Below, in pieces: positions 49,901 to 63,003 of a stretch of 64,000 nucleotides of DNA; the first letter of the stretch is position 1; each line of letters starts with the position of its first letter. Below the pieces are notes generated by a model that made no database searches, was not told the origin of the DNA, and saw nothing but the letters and a program-made list of their open reading frames with translations. The position numbers and the translations under genes are program-made. The DNA comes from Eucalyptus grandis (taxonomy: Eukaryota; Streptophyta; Magnoliopsida; Myrtales; Myrtaceae): NCBI RefSeq assembly GCF_016545825.1, contig NC_052622.1, positions 3,043,001 to 3,107,000 on the forward strand, written 5' to 3'.

Positions 49901-50197
49901 AAGCAGGCGAAATCCAAATCAACCCCCCGCCCGCGGACACACGGAGCGCAGGCGAGCGAGCGAGCGAGCGCGGGAGCGTGCAGCGCGGCAGAGACGTACC
50001 GGAACGGCGGCGGGCGGGGCGCGGGCCTCGGCGGCGGCGATCGCAGTCGCGGCGGCGTTGACAGTGTCGATGCTGTTGTTGTTGTTGTAGTAGTTGTTGT
50101 TGTTGTTGCCGCCGCCGCCGTGGTTGCCGCTGCCGCCGTTGCTGTGGTGGTGGCGGCTGTGGCTGTGGCTGTGGCTGTGGCTGTGAGCGCCTCTCAT
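46910..50197 (-). CDS. Hydroxyproline-rich glycoprotein family protein
   Basis: A plant protein of unknown function, of the type annotated as hydroxyproline-rich glycoprotein family. Exon 1 (50197-50000, 66 codons) encodes a His/Ser tract (HSHSHSHSHSRHHHS), a Gly/Asn tract, and SIDTVNAAATAIAAAEARAP. Exon 2 (48277-46910) opens with RRRWGSCWSIYWCFGHQKNN and KRIGHAVLLPDP, the family's conserved N-terminal block, and the protein totals 521 residues. The middle is Pro/Ser-rich with no signal peptide, so despite the name it is unlikely to be a secreted extensin. Residues around 280-320 contain three or four repeats of the form RLGSGSITPDG. The C-terminus ends WSFFPMLQPEVS. The single intron is 1.72 kb with GT-AG borders. 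Family assignment is firm; molecular role is unknown. Confidence 0.88.
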
Positions 50198-53040
50198 TTT
50201 GTGGAAAAGCAGAGAGGCTGTGTGAACATCAAAAGGAGAAGGAGGAGGAAGAGAAGGGGAGGAGTGTTGTTGGGTTTCGATCTGGAAAATGGACGCGCTC
50301 GCAGAGAGAATGTGCAGACAGCAGGGAGCAAAGAATAATTTTACTTCCCGGTCCCCGTTGAATACTCCTCATATATATAAATATCATATAATCCAATCTC
50401 TAATTAATCTCTAATTAATCTCTAATCTAATCACAATACCCAATAATCAACTGCCCTCCCTCCCTCCCTCTCCACAGTTCGATTCGGTTCTCCTGCTGTT
50501 ACCCTCCAGACCCCCACTTCCCATCCCACCGTTTCACACCAAATTATCGATTCGAGTTGATTCCCAAAAAAAGAAAAAGGAAATAGATTAACTATCACAA
50601 AAAATCCTAAATTTACCTTTTGTAATATAAATATCTCCAATTCTTTTCATGTGACAAAACTAAAATTGGATATATTTGCCGCATTCGTACGAGTATAATA
50701 AGTAACTTTAGAATTTTTAGTGACACAAAAAAAAAAAAATCAGGACATTTATGCATGTACTTTCAGATTTTTACTGCAGTACTTACGCTTTATTCTATTA
50801 ACAGAGCTTTATGATCGGTGCAATTCTTGGAAAGTCGTTTTTCCAATTCAATTGTGAGTCCACCGTTTTTTTCTCTCTTCGTAGTTTAATTGCAATTGAT
50901 TTTCCAGGGGAGATCCAGTGAACGGACAGAGCTGAGGTAAGCAACCACCAAATTGCAATATTCAAATCATTAATTCTCAGATAAAACATGTGACCGCATT
51001 TAATAATAATGTACATATATATATATATAATTTCTTTTCCATTTTTCTTCTCATTACTCTGTGGAGACAGCAGTTGGAAAGTTTCCTACGCGTAATAAAA
51101 TACGACGAGATACAAAGGATGGAGCCCGGCTGTTGATAAGAACAAAAGGGCCGTCTACTTTGCAATAAAGAAATAGGGTAGTGGGACAGATGGGGGCGAA
51201 TTATTTTATTCATTTCCCCTAACCATCCAAGGGGTCACAGAATAATGCAATCTTCTTGGTTTTTCTCCATTTCATTAAGCGGAAAATAATTTAAAAAGAG
51301 AAAAAAGAAGAAGAGAACCCCACTTGAGGATAAGAGTTGGACACCGGCCAGCTGGTGTGATTTTTATTTCATTTACTTTTTTGCTGACTGACTTAATTAT
51401 TTGCCAGTGATTTAGAAATGATTATCTCTTTTTAAAGGTCAAACGCCCAATGGAGTAACAAAGATTTGCGCATAATTTTTGGCCTTTGTTCGGCTCCCGT
51501 GGGGAGGGGGATTCATTCAACTCGACTCTTCTTATTCAATGCGCCCCACCAATGATTTGAGAGAGAGAGAGCGATGGCCCCCGGTCGAATTGACCGGATT
51601 GCCCCTCGGCTGCGCCCCTAATTACCGAGGCGTCCAGGGAGGGGAACGTATATTTACTGAGGCCTACACCTAAGACATGCGACTCCCGTGACCGCGTCCG
51701 TGCTGGCCTGGCCGACTGGGCGAGCCCCCCATGGGCCAGCAACGGTCGCGGCATTGATGGCATCTCGTGGAATGGCCTTTCTTGAGGTTCATGGGATGTG
51801 AGGTCGCCATAGATGCGATTCCTTCGAGGCGACCTAACATATTGATTTCCACCTTCCATCAGATCGGTGAGGCGACTTTCGATGCGGCGTACCCGGCGCA
51901 GATCGAATGCATTGAGACCGCAAGTGGACGAAAGGTTTTCTTACGAATTCAACCTTATGCTACGGTTCGGTATAAGTTTGATCAAAATGTTAATCCTAAA
52001 CTCGTGAGATCGAAAAAACTGCATCTTGACTTAACTATGCTTTGTCTTCGAGGGCAAAGAGCAATCTTTAGAGGAATCCATATCTAATTAACAAGGCAAA
52101 ATGAAAACTTGAAAGTGGACGATGCACCAGTTGTACTAGTGAATATCGCGCTTGTTCCTTTTGTAAATTGAGTTGGATTAAGGATTAAACTTGATTGAAT
52201 CATCGATCAATAAGTCTATGATGATCAGGAGTTGTACGTACTAACCGAATCACCTGATTGCAAAAATCTATCATTTATTGGATGAAGACTGGAGCATCCA
52301 AATTCGTCAATTTTGAGAAGGCTATAAATGTGCTGAATATTGTGCAAATTATGCGTTTTGTCTTTATTTGGCTGCATGAAGGAATTTCCAGCTAATTTTA
52401 ATTGGCTTCTCTATCAAATTCGATTCTTTATTATCGAAACTTAAATGACATTTTCTCATTTTTGACCAAAAGAAAAAAAAAAAAAAAGAGGAAATCGAAC
52501 CTGCACGAAGCACATCTCTTTCTTAAATACAATCATGTGAAGAAATTGAAGAAAAAAAATAGATGATACTTTTTTTCTTAGATTTCTTTTTAATATGCAT
52601 ATCGTACACAATCTATTGATAGCGTACCACCCTCCCTCGTGCCGTTCTTATGTTATTACTTATTTTATTGAGCATAGGATGAACTTAGCTGTAAGAATAT
52701 TGATTTGATATGATAATCGATTAATCTTGGCAACTATCTCACGCAACAGCATATATAAATAAATAAATAAATAAAATAAAATAAGAAGGTAGCTTTCCCC
52801 GAAAGCAAAACCCCGAACAGAGAAAAAGATTCCATCGCACAAGGTCCCGCAATTCAAGCCAAAACGCGAGGGCAAAACGGTCCAGGGAAATTCCAGCTTT
52901 TGGCGATATTATATGGGTGGAGAGGGGGGATTAGTCGTCCCTTGAGCAAGAAGGAGGAACTTTTTTTAATTTTTGTCAAAGGAGTGCACGTGTGCAGATC
53001 CACTTTTCGTGCATCTCTCCTCGTGCGCAAGATAGTGACA
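50198..53040. other. Promoter of HRGP-family gene and intergenic
   Basis: The 5' leader and promoter of the HRGP-family gene should lie in about 50,198-50,500. At 51,480-52,090 there is a more GC-rich stretch with an open plus frame (51,767-52,087) that reads rather like protein (RKVFLRIQPYATVRYKF) but which I do not recognise and cannot connect to other exons. Otherwise AT-rich and apparently empty. Confidence 0.35.
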
Positions 53041-53047
53041 CCCCCTC

Positions 53048-53055
<8 letters not shown>

Positions 53056-53088
<33 letters not shown>
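53056..53088. repeat. (TC)n microsatellite
   Basis: An uninterrupted CT dinucleotide tract of about 16 units, preceded by an impure pyrimidine stretch. Confidence 0.92.
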
Positions 53089-53090
<2 letters not shown>

Positions 53091-53365
53091 AATATCTCTA
53101 TTCTTTTCCTCATTATCACCCACCCCCACTTTTATCCTAGAAAACAAGAGATAAAAAAGGAAATTGCACCGGGTGCGGTTACAATTATAATTTATTTGCT
53201 TGGAGGATCTAAAACATAATCTTGTACTATAGTTTGAGTGTCTAATTGAAACTTCATTGTTAGGCTCATGCTCACAAGTATCTTTATTGGTAATTACAAA
53301 ACCCATTATCAATTTTGTTCTCCACATCATATCCCATCCTCACAAAACCAATTTTGTGCTCATGC

Positions 53366-54210
53366 CATGATGATCGAAACTCAAAAAGTATGGAGGGACG
53401 GTCTAATGCATATGTGGACGAGACTAAGCACATGTCTTTTGTCCCACATCACTTAAGGGGTAGTCTTGGGTTAGTTAATAAGGTTTGAGTTATCTACTCT
53501 GTGTAACACATTTTTAAGCCACAAGGATTAAAGGCCCAAAACGAATAATATTACACAATGATAGCCCTGGATCTTGGTATCAAAGTTGACTCTCAACAGC
53601 GTGTGGGGCCATGGCGCCTTAGAGGGTGGAGAATGTGATGACCCAGACCTAGGAAATACAAAGGGACGATCTAATGCAACACCTCGGTAATACGTAGGCA
53701 AGACTTAGCGCATGTCTCTTGTCCCACATCACCTGAGGGAGTCCTGAGCTAGTTGCTAAGTCTCGGGCCATCTACTCTGTGTAATGCGTCTAAAACCGTG
53801 AGGACCGAAGGCCATTTCTACTGTGTAATGTGTTTAAAATGGTGAGGACCGAAAAGCCCAAAGCGAACAATATTATACAGTGATAACCCCCGGGTCCTTA
53901 CAAGTGGTATTAGAAGCCGACTCTCAACAACGTGTGGGGCTAGGAAGTACAGAGGGACGATTTAGTGCAACGTCTCAACAGTATAACAGCATGTGGGGTG
54001 GGGAAATATAGAGGGATGATTTAGTGTAATGCCTCAACAATACATAGGCGAGACTAAATGCATGTCTCTTGTCTCACGCCACTTAAGGGAGAGTCATGAT
54101 CTAGTTGATAAAACTTGGATTCTTTACAATATGTAATGCATTTTAAAGCCGTGGGGACGAAAGGCCTAAACCGAACAATATTACATAGTGATAGTCCCCG
54201 TATCCTTACA
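53366..54210 (+). mobile_element. Tandem small LTR elements (TRIM-like)
   Basis: Three related LTR-like copies lie head to tail. LTR1 is about 53,366-53,573 and LTR2 is 53,634-53,902, opening TGTGATGACCCAGACC and closing GGGTCCTTACA. LTR3 is about 53,943-54,210, rearranged at its start and closing TATCCTTACA. Just after LTR1 is TGGTATCAAAG and just after LTR2 TGGTATTAGAAGCC, both resembling the primer-binding site for initiator tRNA-Met (TGGTATCAGAGC). A purine tract, AGAGGGTGGAGAA, directly precedes LTR2. The internal parts are only about 40-60 bp with no coding room, as in TRIM elements. Orientation is given by PBS then purine tract. Confidence 0.8.
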
Positions 54211-56379
54211 CATGTCCACCCAGATTTTAACTCAGAAAGGTGATGTAATTTGAGAACTAAAATGACAACTTGGTAAGTTATGTCTAGATGAAAGATGCAA
54301 CTTGGAATCCAATGCAAAACGCAGCAAGAATCATATCGGTAGGTTTTGATATGTGAAAAAGGCATTTGATATGAAGTGCAAAATTTGAGGATGACATTCA
54401 TAATTTTCCTTTAAAAGAACATTACATTTTAAAGAAAATCCTGTAATTTTTATCACATGGAAAATTAATTTGGTGAAAATTACAAGCTCCCTTGTTTGGT
54501 TTTTCTCATGAGTATCCAAAATGCACATTTCATCATAACGCTTATTACTTGAACTATTCATCTGCTAGTATACAGCGATTTTCAATTTAACCCTTCTCAC
54601 ATGTGCACAATGACTAATATTATTTATGGAATTTTTTTAACAAACTATGATTATAATAATATTAAAATTTTATTTTATCAACTAATAATCTAGTGGTCCT
54701 TATTAAGTAAATAATTAAAGAAATTTTCTAATTTAACCAATGCATTAAACGGTCTCGTGTCATGTGCAATAAGTATCTCAAATAGTTAATTATTTCACAG
54801 TAATATATATATAGAATAAGTGTTGGATGGTACTCATTAGTAAAAATCTCGATAGTGATTCAGGATTAAATATGTCATCATGGCAAAAATACTTTTTATT
54901 CCCAAAAAGATATTGTCCCCACCATCACCCCCCTCGCTTGGTCTGGGATTCCTCAATCATCTCCCTTTCCGGCCCTTTCTTTTCGCGACCTTAGAGTCCG
55001 TGTGGGTGACCTAAAAGGCCCTTTTCAGACTAACCTTTGCCCAATTTCTTTTTTTTTTTTCCTCTTTCTTTTTTTGGGGGGTCCTATGATTCTTTTTTCA
55101 CTTTTCATGGGAGTCCCTCCTAAGCTAGATATTGAGGTACAGCTCCGAATCATTCTAAGCGACTTTAATAAGATCTAACCCCTCCGTTAAAAAGAAAAAG
55201 ACCCAAAAAAAAAAGCAAAGGAAAAAAAACAATAAAGAAGCTCGAAAAGCTTGTGTTAAAAAGGTGCATAGGAAATGGGTCGACTTTTTCCTTCATCCGA
55301 TATCCATAAAAAGGTGTCATCAGCTTTGTAATCTTATCTCAATGCCTTTTTTAACCTTTCTATCTAAAAAAGATTACTCATTGCCACCTACTCTCACCCC
55401 CCACGGGATTGACTCGAGGATCGAGAAGTGGACTCGTGTTGTGAACTATGCGGGCCACACGAGTTTGATAATCACATAATTGGAGGCTTAATTTCTTTTT
55501 AAAAATCCTCAATTTTAAATTTGACCCCAATTTTATCCCAAACTCTTCTTTTATCTATAAAAAAAATACTCAACTTTCGTCATAGTCTCAAAATTTGCGT
55601 CTTGTAGAAAAATCATCACTAATTTTTTTTTTTTATAGAATTATCAACCTTAGGCTTAGTTAAAAATTTAATATTAAAATCTGCATTTTTATTAAAACCC
55701 CGACCTTTTTTATGGAACAACAATAGCCTTCTGATATTAATAAATATCGAAAGAAATAGTGGCGATTTTTGGATACATAATAGATGTAGAGTTAGGGTGA
55801 GAGTTGGTGATTTTGTTTTCTACAGAAAAAATTCAGGAAAAAATTTGACTTTAAGTCAAACGTTTTCTAGGGAATTAGGGTCATTATTGCGCGTAGACCT
55901 TCCCATATTCGACTCACGTTTTCTTCGATTTAAGAGATTAGTGGGGTATTTCTGATATCGGTGATTTATTCGTCTATGGCAGGTCGAATGTTCAACATCC
56001 CCAAGCCGTTCTCTCAAATGGGCTTAATCAAGCGAAAGCGTAATATTTGTTATGTGATACGACGTAATTATTATTATTATTATTTTTTATCACGCGCGTA
56101 AGTATAACCTCGAAAACATTGCAAGTGGAAATTAGTCTTTTTACACGGCGCATAGATAGATAAAACTAAAAATCGTAAATAATTAGGATTTTGGTGGGGG
56201 GACAGGGAGATGGGGGAAGTTGGGAAATTAATTTCAGGGTTTGGCCCACCGGGAGGCGCATCACGAAACGGCCCTCCCAACGCGGTGGCGGATCGGGGGC
56301 GGCGATCTGTCCCACATGCAAAAGCGCAACCCAGCACACTACATGTTTCCAAGTAGGTATGGGAATGAATACATTAACC

Positions 56380-56434
<55 letters not shown>

Positions 56435-58520
56435 GTATGCTAACCAGATTTTGGCATGAGATCTTCCTTCGCGCACTTGGGGCCTTTCCGCCGCTACGTA
56501 GGGATGGTCTTTAGTGCAAAAAGGCCCATGAACACATGCACCAGTCGGCTCCCGAAGGAAGAAAATTCACCGACTCGGAATTTTCTATTATTTCTTTTGG
56601 GTTAAGAACAAGTGTAGTCTTTCAAAGTTTCGGCGTTTGTTCGATTCCATCCTCTGACACGGTTCGGATCTGTGCATTTTGATTGTCTGAGATTTATATT
56701 TTATGATCAAGTTCTCTAACTAGTTCGAGCACCTTTGTCGTATCATTTGAAAAATCTTTGACCTGTTGAGAATAATAAAAGGGAAAATTGCAAGAATGCA
56801 TTCCAATTTCAGATACCGAACTTTTCAGGTTTGATCTTTTCTTGAAAACACTTGAAAAAGTTTCACAATTTGGGCTTTCTTTGGTGTCACTCGTTGGTCT
56901 TTTCATATTCTCATGGAGTCAGGCTTGTACTTCCAAAAATTTAGTGGAGGTTGAAGTTTACAGATTAGAGCAAATATACATTTTTTGCAAGTAAAATTTG
57001 TAATGGTACAATATGGAAAAATAAAAAAATTTGAACGGGTTTCAGACGGAATCTATAAAAAAAAACTTAGAATCGCTCTCCCTTGATTCTTTTAATTACC
57101 TTAAGACAATACCGATTCATATAACATAGTTCACTTTCTTTGCTTACAGAAAACTCTCGTATGTTGCTAAAAACGTAAAAAAGATCTAGGCTACCTCTCC
57201 CTCATTTGCTTATCATCCAAACAATTAAAAATCTCATAATTTAATTGCTGAAAGCATGACTCCTAGTGCCATAGTCAATTTCAGGTCTTCGCCAGTGGCC
57301 AAGATGAGTTTTATCTTTTCTGGGGGAATAATACCATCCTAAATTTTTCTTTTTCGTTTTTTAGAGTTATTTTTGCTTGGAGCTTGATCACAAACCAAAG
57401 TTTTCCAAATCTCCTCTTCAAGATGTTTTTCATGACATCATTCTTTGGTTGATGCTCCATTGTTTTTGTAAAGCTAGATTTACCAACAATCAACATATGC
57501 TTACATAGTTTTAAATTAAAATGGACACGCTCGTGAGTGAGGAAACACCGATCTCAATAGACTAGTTGGGCAAATCCATGCTATAGGTGGGCTTAATAAA
57601 GCGATTGGGAAATGAAATGATTCATTAGATTAGAAAATTGAAGTGAAAAATTGAATTGGTAAAAAATTTGTTTGGGAGATGTCGCGGCCCTGGGCAAAAA
57701 GAACAAGAGAAAATTCTGTTGTGCTGACTTTGTGTATTGTGGTTGCGTGTGGTTTTGGTGGATTTAGAATGTCAGGTGGAATGGCAGAAGTCTTGATGTG
57801 CTCGAGTCATTTAAGGCAAAATTAGCTGATCTTAACAAATTTCTCATTACAGTTTTTTTTTTTCAAATGTAGCTTTCAAAAATGAAGCGTTGCGCTTTCC
57901 ATGCGCTTGATGGACGACCATCTTGTGATACTTTGAATTGATGCTGCATATGTTGCCATCTCCACATTGCACAACAACATCATTTTTTTCATTTTTTTTT
58001 TTGACACAGGCGGTATTTTTTGTGGATCCTATTGTTCTGGAGGGTCCTAGCCTTTTTTGATCAGTCGTTGAAAAGAAACTACCCAATGAGAAAAAAGAAC
58101 GTGAAAAGTACATTAAGCGAGTATTGAATTTATAGTGTCCCTCTCATGCATGCAAAAGTGCTGAAGTAACTGCTTAAAACTCGGAGCGTCCGTGATTTAG
58201 ACTCCCATGTGCCTCCTCTTTATGGATCGTAATGTGTATCAAAGCGTGAAGAACAGAAACGCAATGGCCAGAAACTAGACTAGAAATCACCAATTTCCTG
58301 TCATCGAGGGACATCTCATCCTCAAACTGTGTCGTTCATGTATGATCCATGAAGCAAAAGAGAAAAATATATTCGAACTTGTCGAAGGTGAGCTTGCAAG
58401 CCGTTGCAAAACGCGTGATGTGCATGCGTTGGGCATTGTGTTTGATAAGTTAAAAAAGAAAACCTTTGGTTTGTAATGGGCACAATGCCACAATCACAAA
58501 AATAACAGTGTCGATGATAG
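54211..58520. other. Intergenic, no gene seen
   Basis: AT-rich sequence. It contains an (AT)n microsatellite at 56,382-56,428 and short T runs near 55,040-55,080 and 55,620. I found no open frame with family resemblance or splice context. Confidence 0.5.
56382..56428. repeat. (AT)n microsatellite
   Basis: An uninterrupted AT dinucleotide tract of about 23 units ending in ATATGTATATGTATG. Confidence 0.92.
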
Positions 58521-58522
58521 CT

Positions 58523-58817
58523 CTGCAAGCAAGGCTTTTCTTTCCTATACATTACAGCCGTCTTAAGAATTCGAGTGACTTGGGAAATTGGGTAACTATG
58601 GAGGAAGTTACAGTAGAGTCAGTCATTCACCAAATAAAAAATAGTTGATTTTCTAAATGCATGGGCAATCCTAAAAAAATTTCTAGCTGATGATGACCAT
58701 ATCACCCCCAATTTCATGTTTAAACGATCGCGTCAATGGACAGCATTCAACCGAATACTGTGGTGGTTCCACATTCTTAGTATGAGAAACTTGTGATGTG
58801 CCTCTATTAATGCTCTC
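58523..58817. repeat. Duplicate of HCF106 intron sequence, upstream copy
   Basis: It shares, in order and orientation with 60,553-60,921, the words CTGCAAGCAA, CTTAAGAATT, CTATGGAGGAA / CTTTGGAGGAA, GGGCAAT, CATATC, ATTTCATGTT, ATTCTTAGT and TAATGCTCTC. The intron copy has an extra ~50-bp block in its first third. It lies about 0.7 kb upstream of the HCF106 start. Confidence 0.8.
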
Positions 58818-59499
58818 TTTAGAAATTTTTCTTCGATGGCATGTGATACATGAGCAACAATCGATACATTAAAAATCTCTACGTGACACCAAAGAAGAAT
58901 TTCTATAGAAACAATTGACCAATGCAGACTCCGGTCAAAGAAGAATTTCAAGTGAAGCCATCTAGAGGTGATTCTTATTTTCAACTTTTGACCGTTTTGT
59001 AAATTTCGAATGGCTCACTTATACTTCGACTCTTTTTTTAAACACTTAATATTCAAAAATTGATCGGCAGGGTTTTACATGATTTCTTTTCAAGATTTTC
59101 TGAAATTTTAAAACAAATGTTTTTTTCCCCTCATTTTCAAAATTTTGAAGGGAGAGACGCAAGTAGAAGTTAAAAATAATCCTGCCGGCCCTAGATGAAC
59201 TCTTTTGGTCCAGCTTAGTAATGCTGATTGGGCTCAACACGCACGATCGTGCTCCGACAAAATTTTCGGCCGCAGCAGCCCACGTTCGATGTTTGGGCCG
59301 ACAAACAGAGAGCGAACGGGAGAGAACGATGATCAATGAATCTGTGCAGTTCTTCCTTCGCGAGGATAATAGCCAAGTGAATTGAATGCAATCATCCTCT
59401 TCAGTCATCACGAGATAACGCCCATGTCCGCAACTCGAATCAAGAACCTTCAAAGTTAGTGGCGCCACTGAAATATTCATCTCGACGAGGCAGGGAATC

Positions 59500-62400
59500 A
59501 TGGTCGTGGCATCGCCAATGCCAGCTCCAGCAGCCATTTTCTGCTCGTCCTCTAATTGCTCGAGACCAACCCTTTGTACCTTATCGTCTTCTTCTTCTTC
59601 GTCTGCTGTCTCATGCCCCGGCGCTTCCAAATTCGGTGGCTCCATATTGTTTTCGCCTCTGAATCTGCGCAAGTTCTCGCCGTGGAATGGGCTGAAGCAT
59701 CTTGGCATTTCGCTGCGGCCTAAATCTTTAAGAATGGGTGCTTCGATTCTGTCCCTTTTCGCTCTGAGTTTATGGCCGAAAAATATGAGGTGGGTTCATT
59801 CAGAATTCTTGAATTAACGGGGATTGCAGGTGGGAGGAGCAGGAGTAAGGGCATGGTTGTGTACGCGTCTCTGTTCGGAGTTGGAGCTCCTGAAGCTTTG
59901 GTTATTGGGGTTGTAGCTCTTTTGGTTTTCGGTCCCAAAGGTCTCGCTGAGGTTAGTTGAACTAAAAATACAACTTTAATTGTAATTTGCAGTGATTGTA
60001 GTCTCACTTTCTTTGAAATTTCTAAGTTGGATGATTCTTTTTGTTGTAGCTTGAGGAGTTTTTAGAAGGCAAAATTTCTAGGTTTGTTGGCAAATATCAG
60101 ACTGGAATTACTTTGTCGAATTGTACTAATTCAGATTGATGATCGAGTTGGTCTTTTCTCAGACCTGCTAGGTCCTTAGGAAGTTGAAAGGGAAGAAACG
60201 AAATCCAACTTTTTGAATGCTGAAAATAATCAACAACTTTGGTATGCTTTTGTTGTTTAATGGCATGCAATTAAATTATTACCAAGTCTTGAATACCACT
60301 GAAGCGTTATAGGATCAAGAACGGTTGTCCTAGGGTTATGTTCATCCATGTTGAGCTCCAGTGACTACTGATGTCTGTTTCAATATGAGTTTACTTACAT
60401 TAGTATAATGGCAATAACCCATCCATTTCTCCTTAAAAAACAAGGCTTAGGATTGCCTTGGTGAACTTTGCATACTTGGGACATTATTATCTTGCAAGAA
60501 TCCATTCGCCTGATATTGTATTTGGAGAGGGAGGTTTTCAGGTGATGTAATTCTGCAAGCAAAACTTTTCTTTCTGGTACCTAGCAGTCAACTTAAGAAT
60601 TTGTGTACTTAATAAATAAAAAATGTGAGGAACAAAGTTGTACTGCAGTGTGATGCAATGTGTTTAGGGTAACTGGGCAACTTTGGAGGAAAAATAATAG
60701 AATCAGTGATGCATTTATGAGACACCAGATAAAAAGAGTAGATCTTCTAGATGTGTGGGCAATGCTGAAAGTTCAGCTTCTGGTTGATATAGTCATATCG
60801 CCCCGATTTCATGTTCAAACTATCAATTAAAGGGACAACATCTGATTGAGCATCGTGGTGCTTTCCATATTCTTAGTCTAGGAAACTTCTGCCGTACTGT
60901 GAAGCATCTAATAATGCTCTCAGTATTCCATAGGGTAAAATCACATTAATCCTGTCTTGTGTCACGGATATATCATGTGTGATTTAATTTGATATCTTGG
61001 TTAAATCCCTCCACCTGTAATTGTTCTGTTATTTTTTCTTAGGTTATAGAATGAGTGCCTTAGAAGTACTTGTTAAGCATACTTTATGAGGATTGTTAGA
61101 TTTTCAAAAAATTGATGAGACATATTAGGAGAAGAGTTAGTTTATCAAAAATTGCTACATTTCCTTTTTCTATGCTAACCTGTTTTTCTTTTAGAACTAT
61201 ATATGTTAGGTGCTAGAGAAGCCAATAGTTATGACACCAGATTTTTCAATGTTTACATGAACAAACTGCATTTTGGTGCCATGGTGCTGTAGGCCTAGTG
61301 AAAAAATTGTATTATCTTCTAACTTGTGCAATTGTATTTGTTTCACCTCTTTCCTACAGGTTATTTTTTATGCTCAGTTTTGGTAATTTTTGCTATTGTG
61401 AGAGCTGAGGTGACATTGTAGCACATTGGAAAGAGATTAAGCAGTTCTTTTGGTTTTCAGAAAATCTGTTGACTCATAATGAATGTTTATTCATCTTCTT
61501 TTCTATTTAATAATCTTAGCTAAGAGACCTAAATGCAGGTAGCACGAAATTTAGGGAAGACTTTGCGAGCATTTCAACCCACCATTAGGGAGCTTCAGGT
61601 GGGCAAACTGTCAAAGTGTTAATTTAACTATTGTTTTCATAGTAATGATGGTGGACACTTTAATGTTTCCCCTATGTAGGAAGTCTCAAGGGAATTCAAG
61701 AGCACACTCGAAAAGGAGATTGGTCTTGACGAAATTTCAGAGCAAAACATGAACAATTCAAGCAGGACAAGCGCTTCATCTCCTCCTACGGTCGACCGTG
61801 GGAAGGAGCAGGAGACTGTGGTTGACCTTAGTGAGTCATAAGTATTTCCAACATCTGCAGTCTTCATCTCATAATTATGATTATAAGAGCGAACCGTGTC
61901 TCGAAGGACCTGTGTGGTGCTTGCTGTTATTTTTATTTGTTACTTGCTCAGTTATGGGGTTTCAAGAAATTCTTTGATGTCAACTTAGGGTAATGTGAGG
62001 ATAAAAATATGCACAAGGGTCTTTACCCAAAAAAAAAAAAAAAATATGCACAAGGGAGATCTAACAAAAAAAGGAGTCTTTAGCATCTAGTCTGTATTAT
62101 TTGGAGCCATGTAATAGTAATTAAAATTTCACATTTGAAAGCAGTTTTGACTCTTTATAACTGTTTTCAAGTACATTGTTCGATTAGACTTCTATGTTGA
62201 GAGGCTTGGCAGAAAAAATTTAGCCGAAACTGCATCAGGCTTGCATATATTGGATTTATCAGCATTTCAATATTTGGATGACTGTTGGTTCTATTTATAA
62301 GACTGTATCCAACATATTTGATGACAATAGAGGTTCTTGAACCGAGCAAGTACACAAAAAATGATGGAAAGGGATATTAGTAGTGATATGATCATTAGTG

Positions 62401-63003
62401 AAGCATGAGACTGAATAAAGCTGCTCCATGGACTGTACAATTAGAATTTTGTGCCTATTAAGTAACGCGATGTGTACGGACTTCAACGGACTTTGGACAA
62501 TTGAGATCGATCAAGTAAACAGAACTTGATTTCAGCAATAGTAAATAGCCTGAATCTTGCATTTTGGTCTTAGACCCCTATTGGATATGATGCATTTTGC
62601 TTTGTACGGATTGGAAAACCATAATTAGGAAGCATCGTTCATGCCCTGCAGATTCAGGTTCTTTAGTCATAATGTTTATTCAAATGTACTCCAAATTTTA
62701 TATGACAATTGCTGTATAATTAGCCCAAATTGCAGATGGTGCTCCTTCCCCCACCAGAGCATACTCAAGTGAAGAATACTTGAAGATTACAGAAGAGCAA
62801 TTGAAAGCATCCGCTGCCCAGCAGCAGGGCCAGACAATGTCTTCAGAAGAAAGCAAACCCGAACCTCAGCGTAAGTCTCTCACTCTGTCTCGGTCTCTGT
62901 CTCTCGCCATCTCTCAATTTTGACAGGATTTGATTATGTTACTGCAGTAGAACAAACCATAACTTCTGTACCTCCCCCCTCAAAGGCTGAGAATGGAACA
63001 TGA
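59500..63003 (+). CDS. HCF106: Sec-independent translocase subunit TatB, chloroplast (HCF106)
   Basis: TatB/HCF106 is the thylakoid membrane receptor subunit of the twin-arginine (delta-pH) pathway, which imports folded proteins into the lumen with TatC and Tha4. Six exons join in frame to 253 residues: 59500-59737, 59830-59951, 61539-61598, 61680-61830, 62736-62870, 62948-63003. The first ~85 residues are Ser-rich and basic, with few acidic residues, as expected for a chloroplast transit peptide. Then follow SLFGVGAPEALVIGVVALLV (the single membrane helix), FGPKGLAE and VARNLGKTLRAFQPTIRELQ, the Tat hinge and amphipathic helix; GAPE keeps the family's conserved Glu. An acidic, Ser/Pro-rich tail ends at ENGT. 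Intron 2 is 1.59 kb and holds a repeat shared with upstream DNA. The exon 1 donor (GTGCTT) is chosen by frame and is the least certain junction. Confidence 0.93.
60553..60921. repeat. HCF106 intron 2 repeat, intron copy
   Basis: Partner of 58,523-58,817. The two differ by many substitutions and small indels, so the duplication is old. Neither copy has coding potential. Confidence 0.8.

Noticed and set aside
59046..59708. 220-residue minus-strand open frame opposite HCF106 exon 1
   Set aside because: It overlaps the HCF106 start exon antisense, has no recognisable domain, and its acidic run is the complement of a Ser-coding tract.
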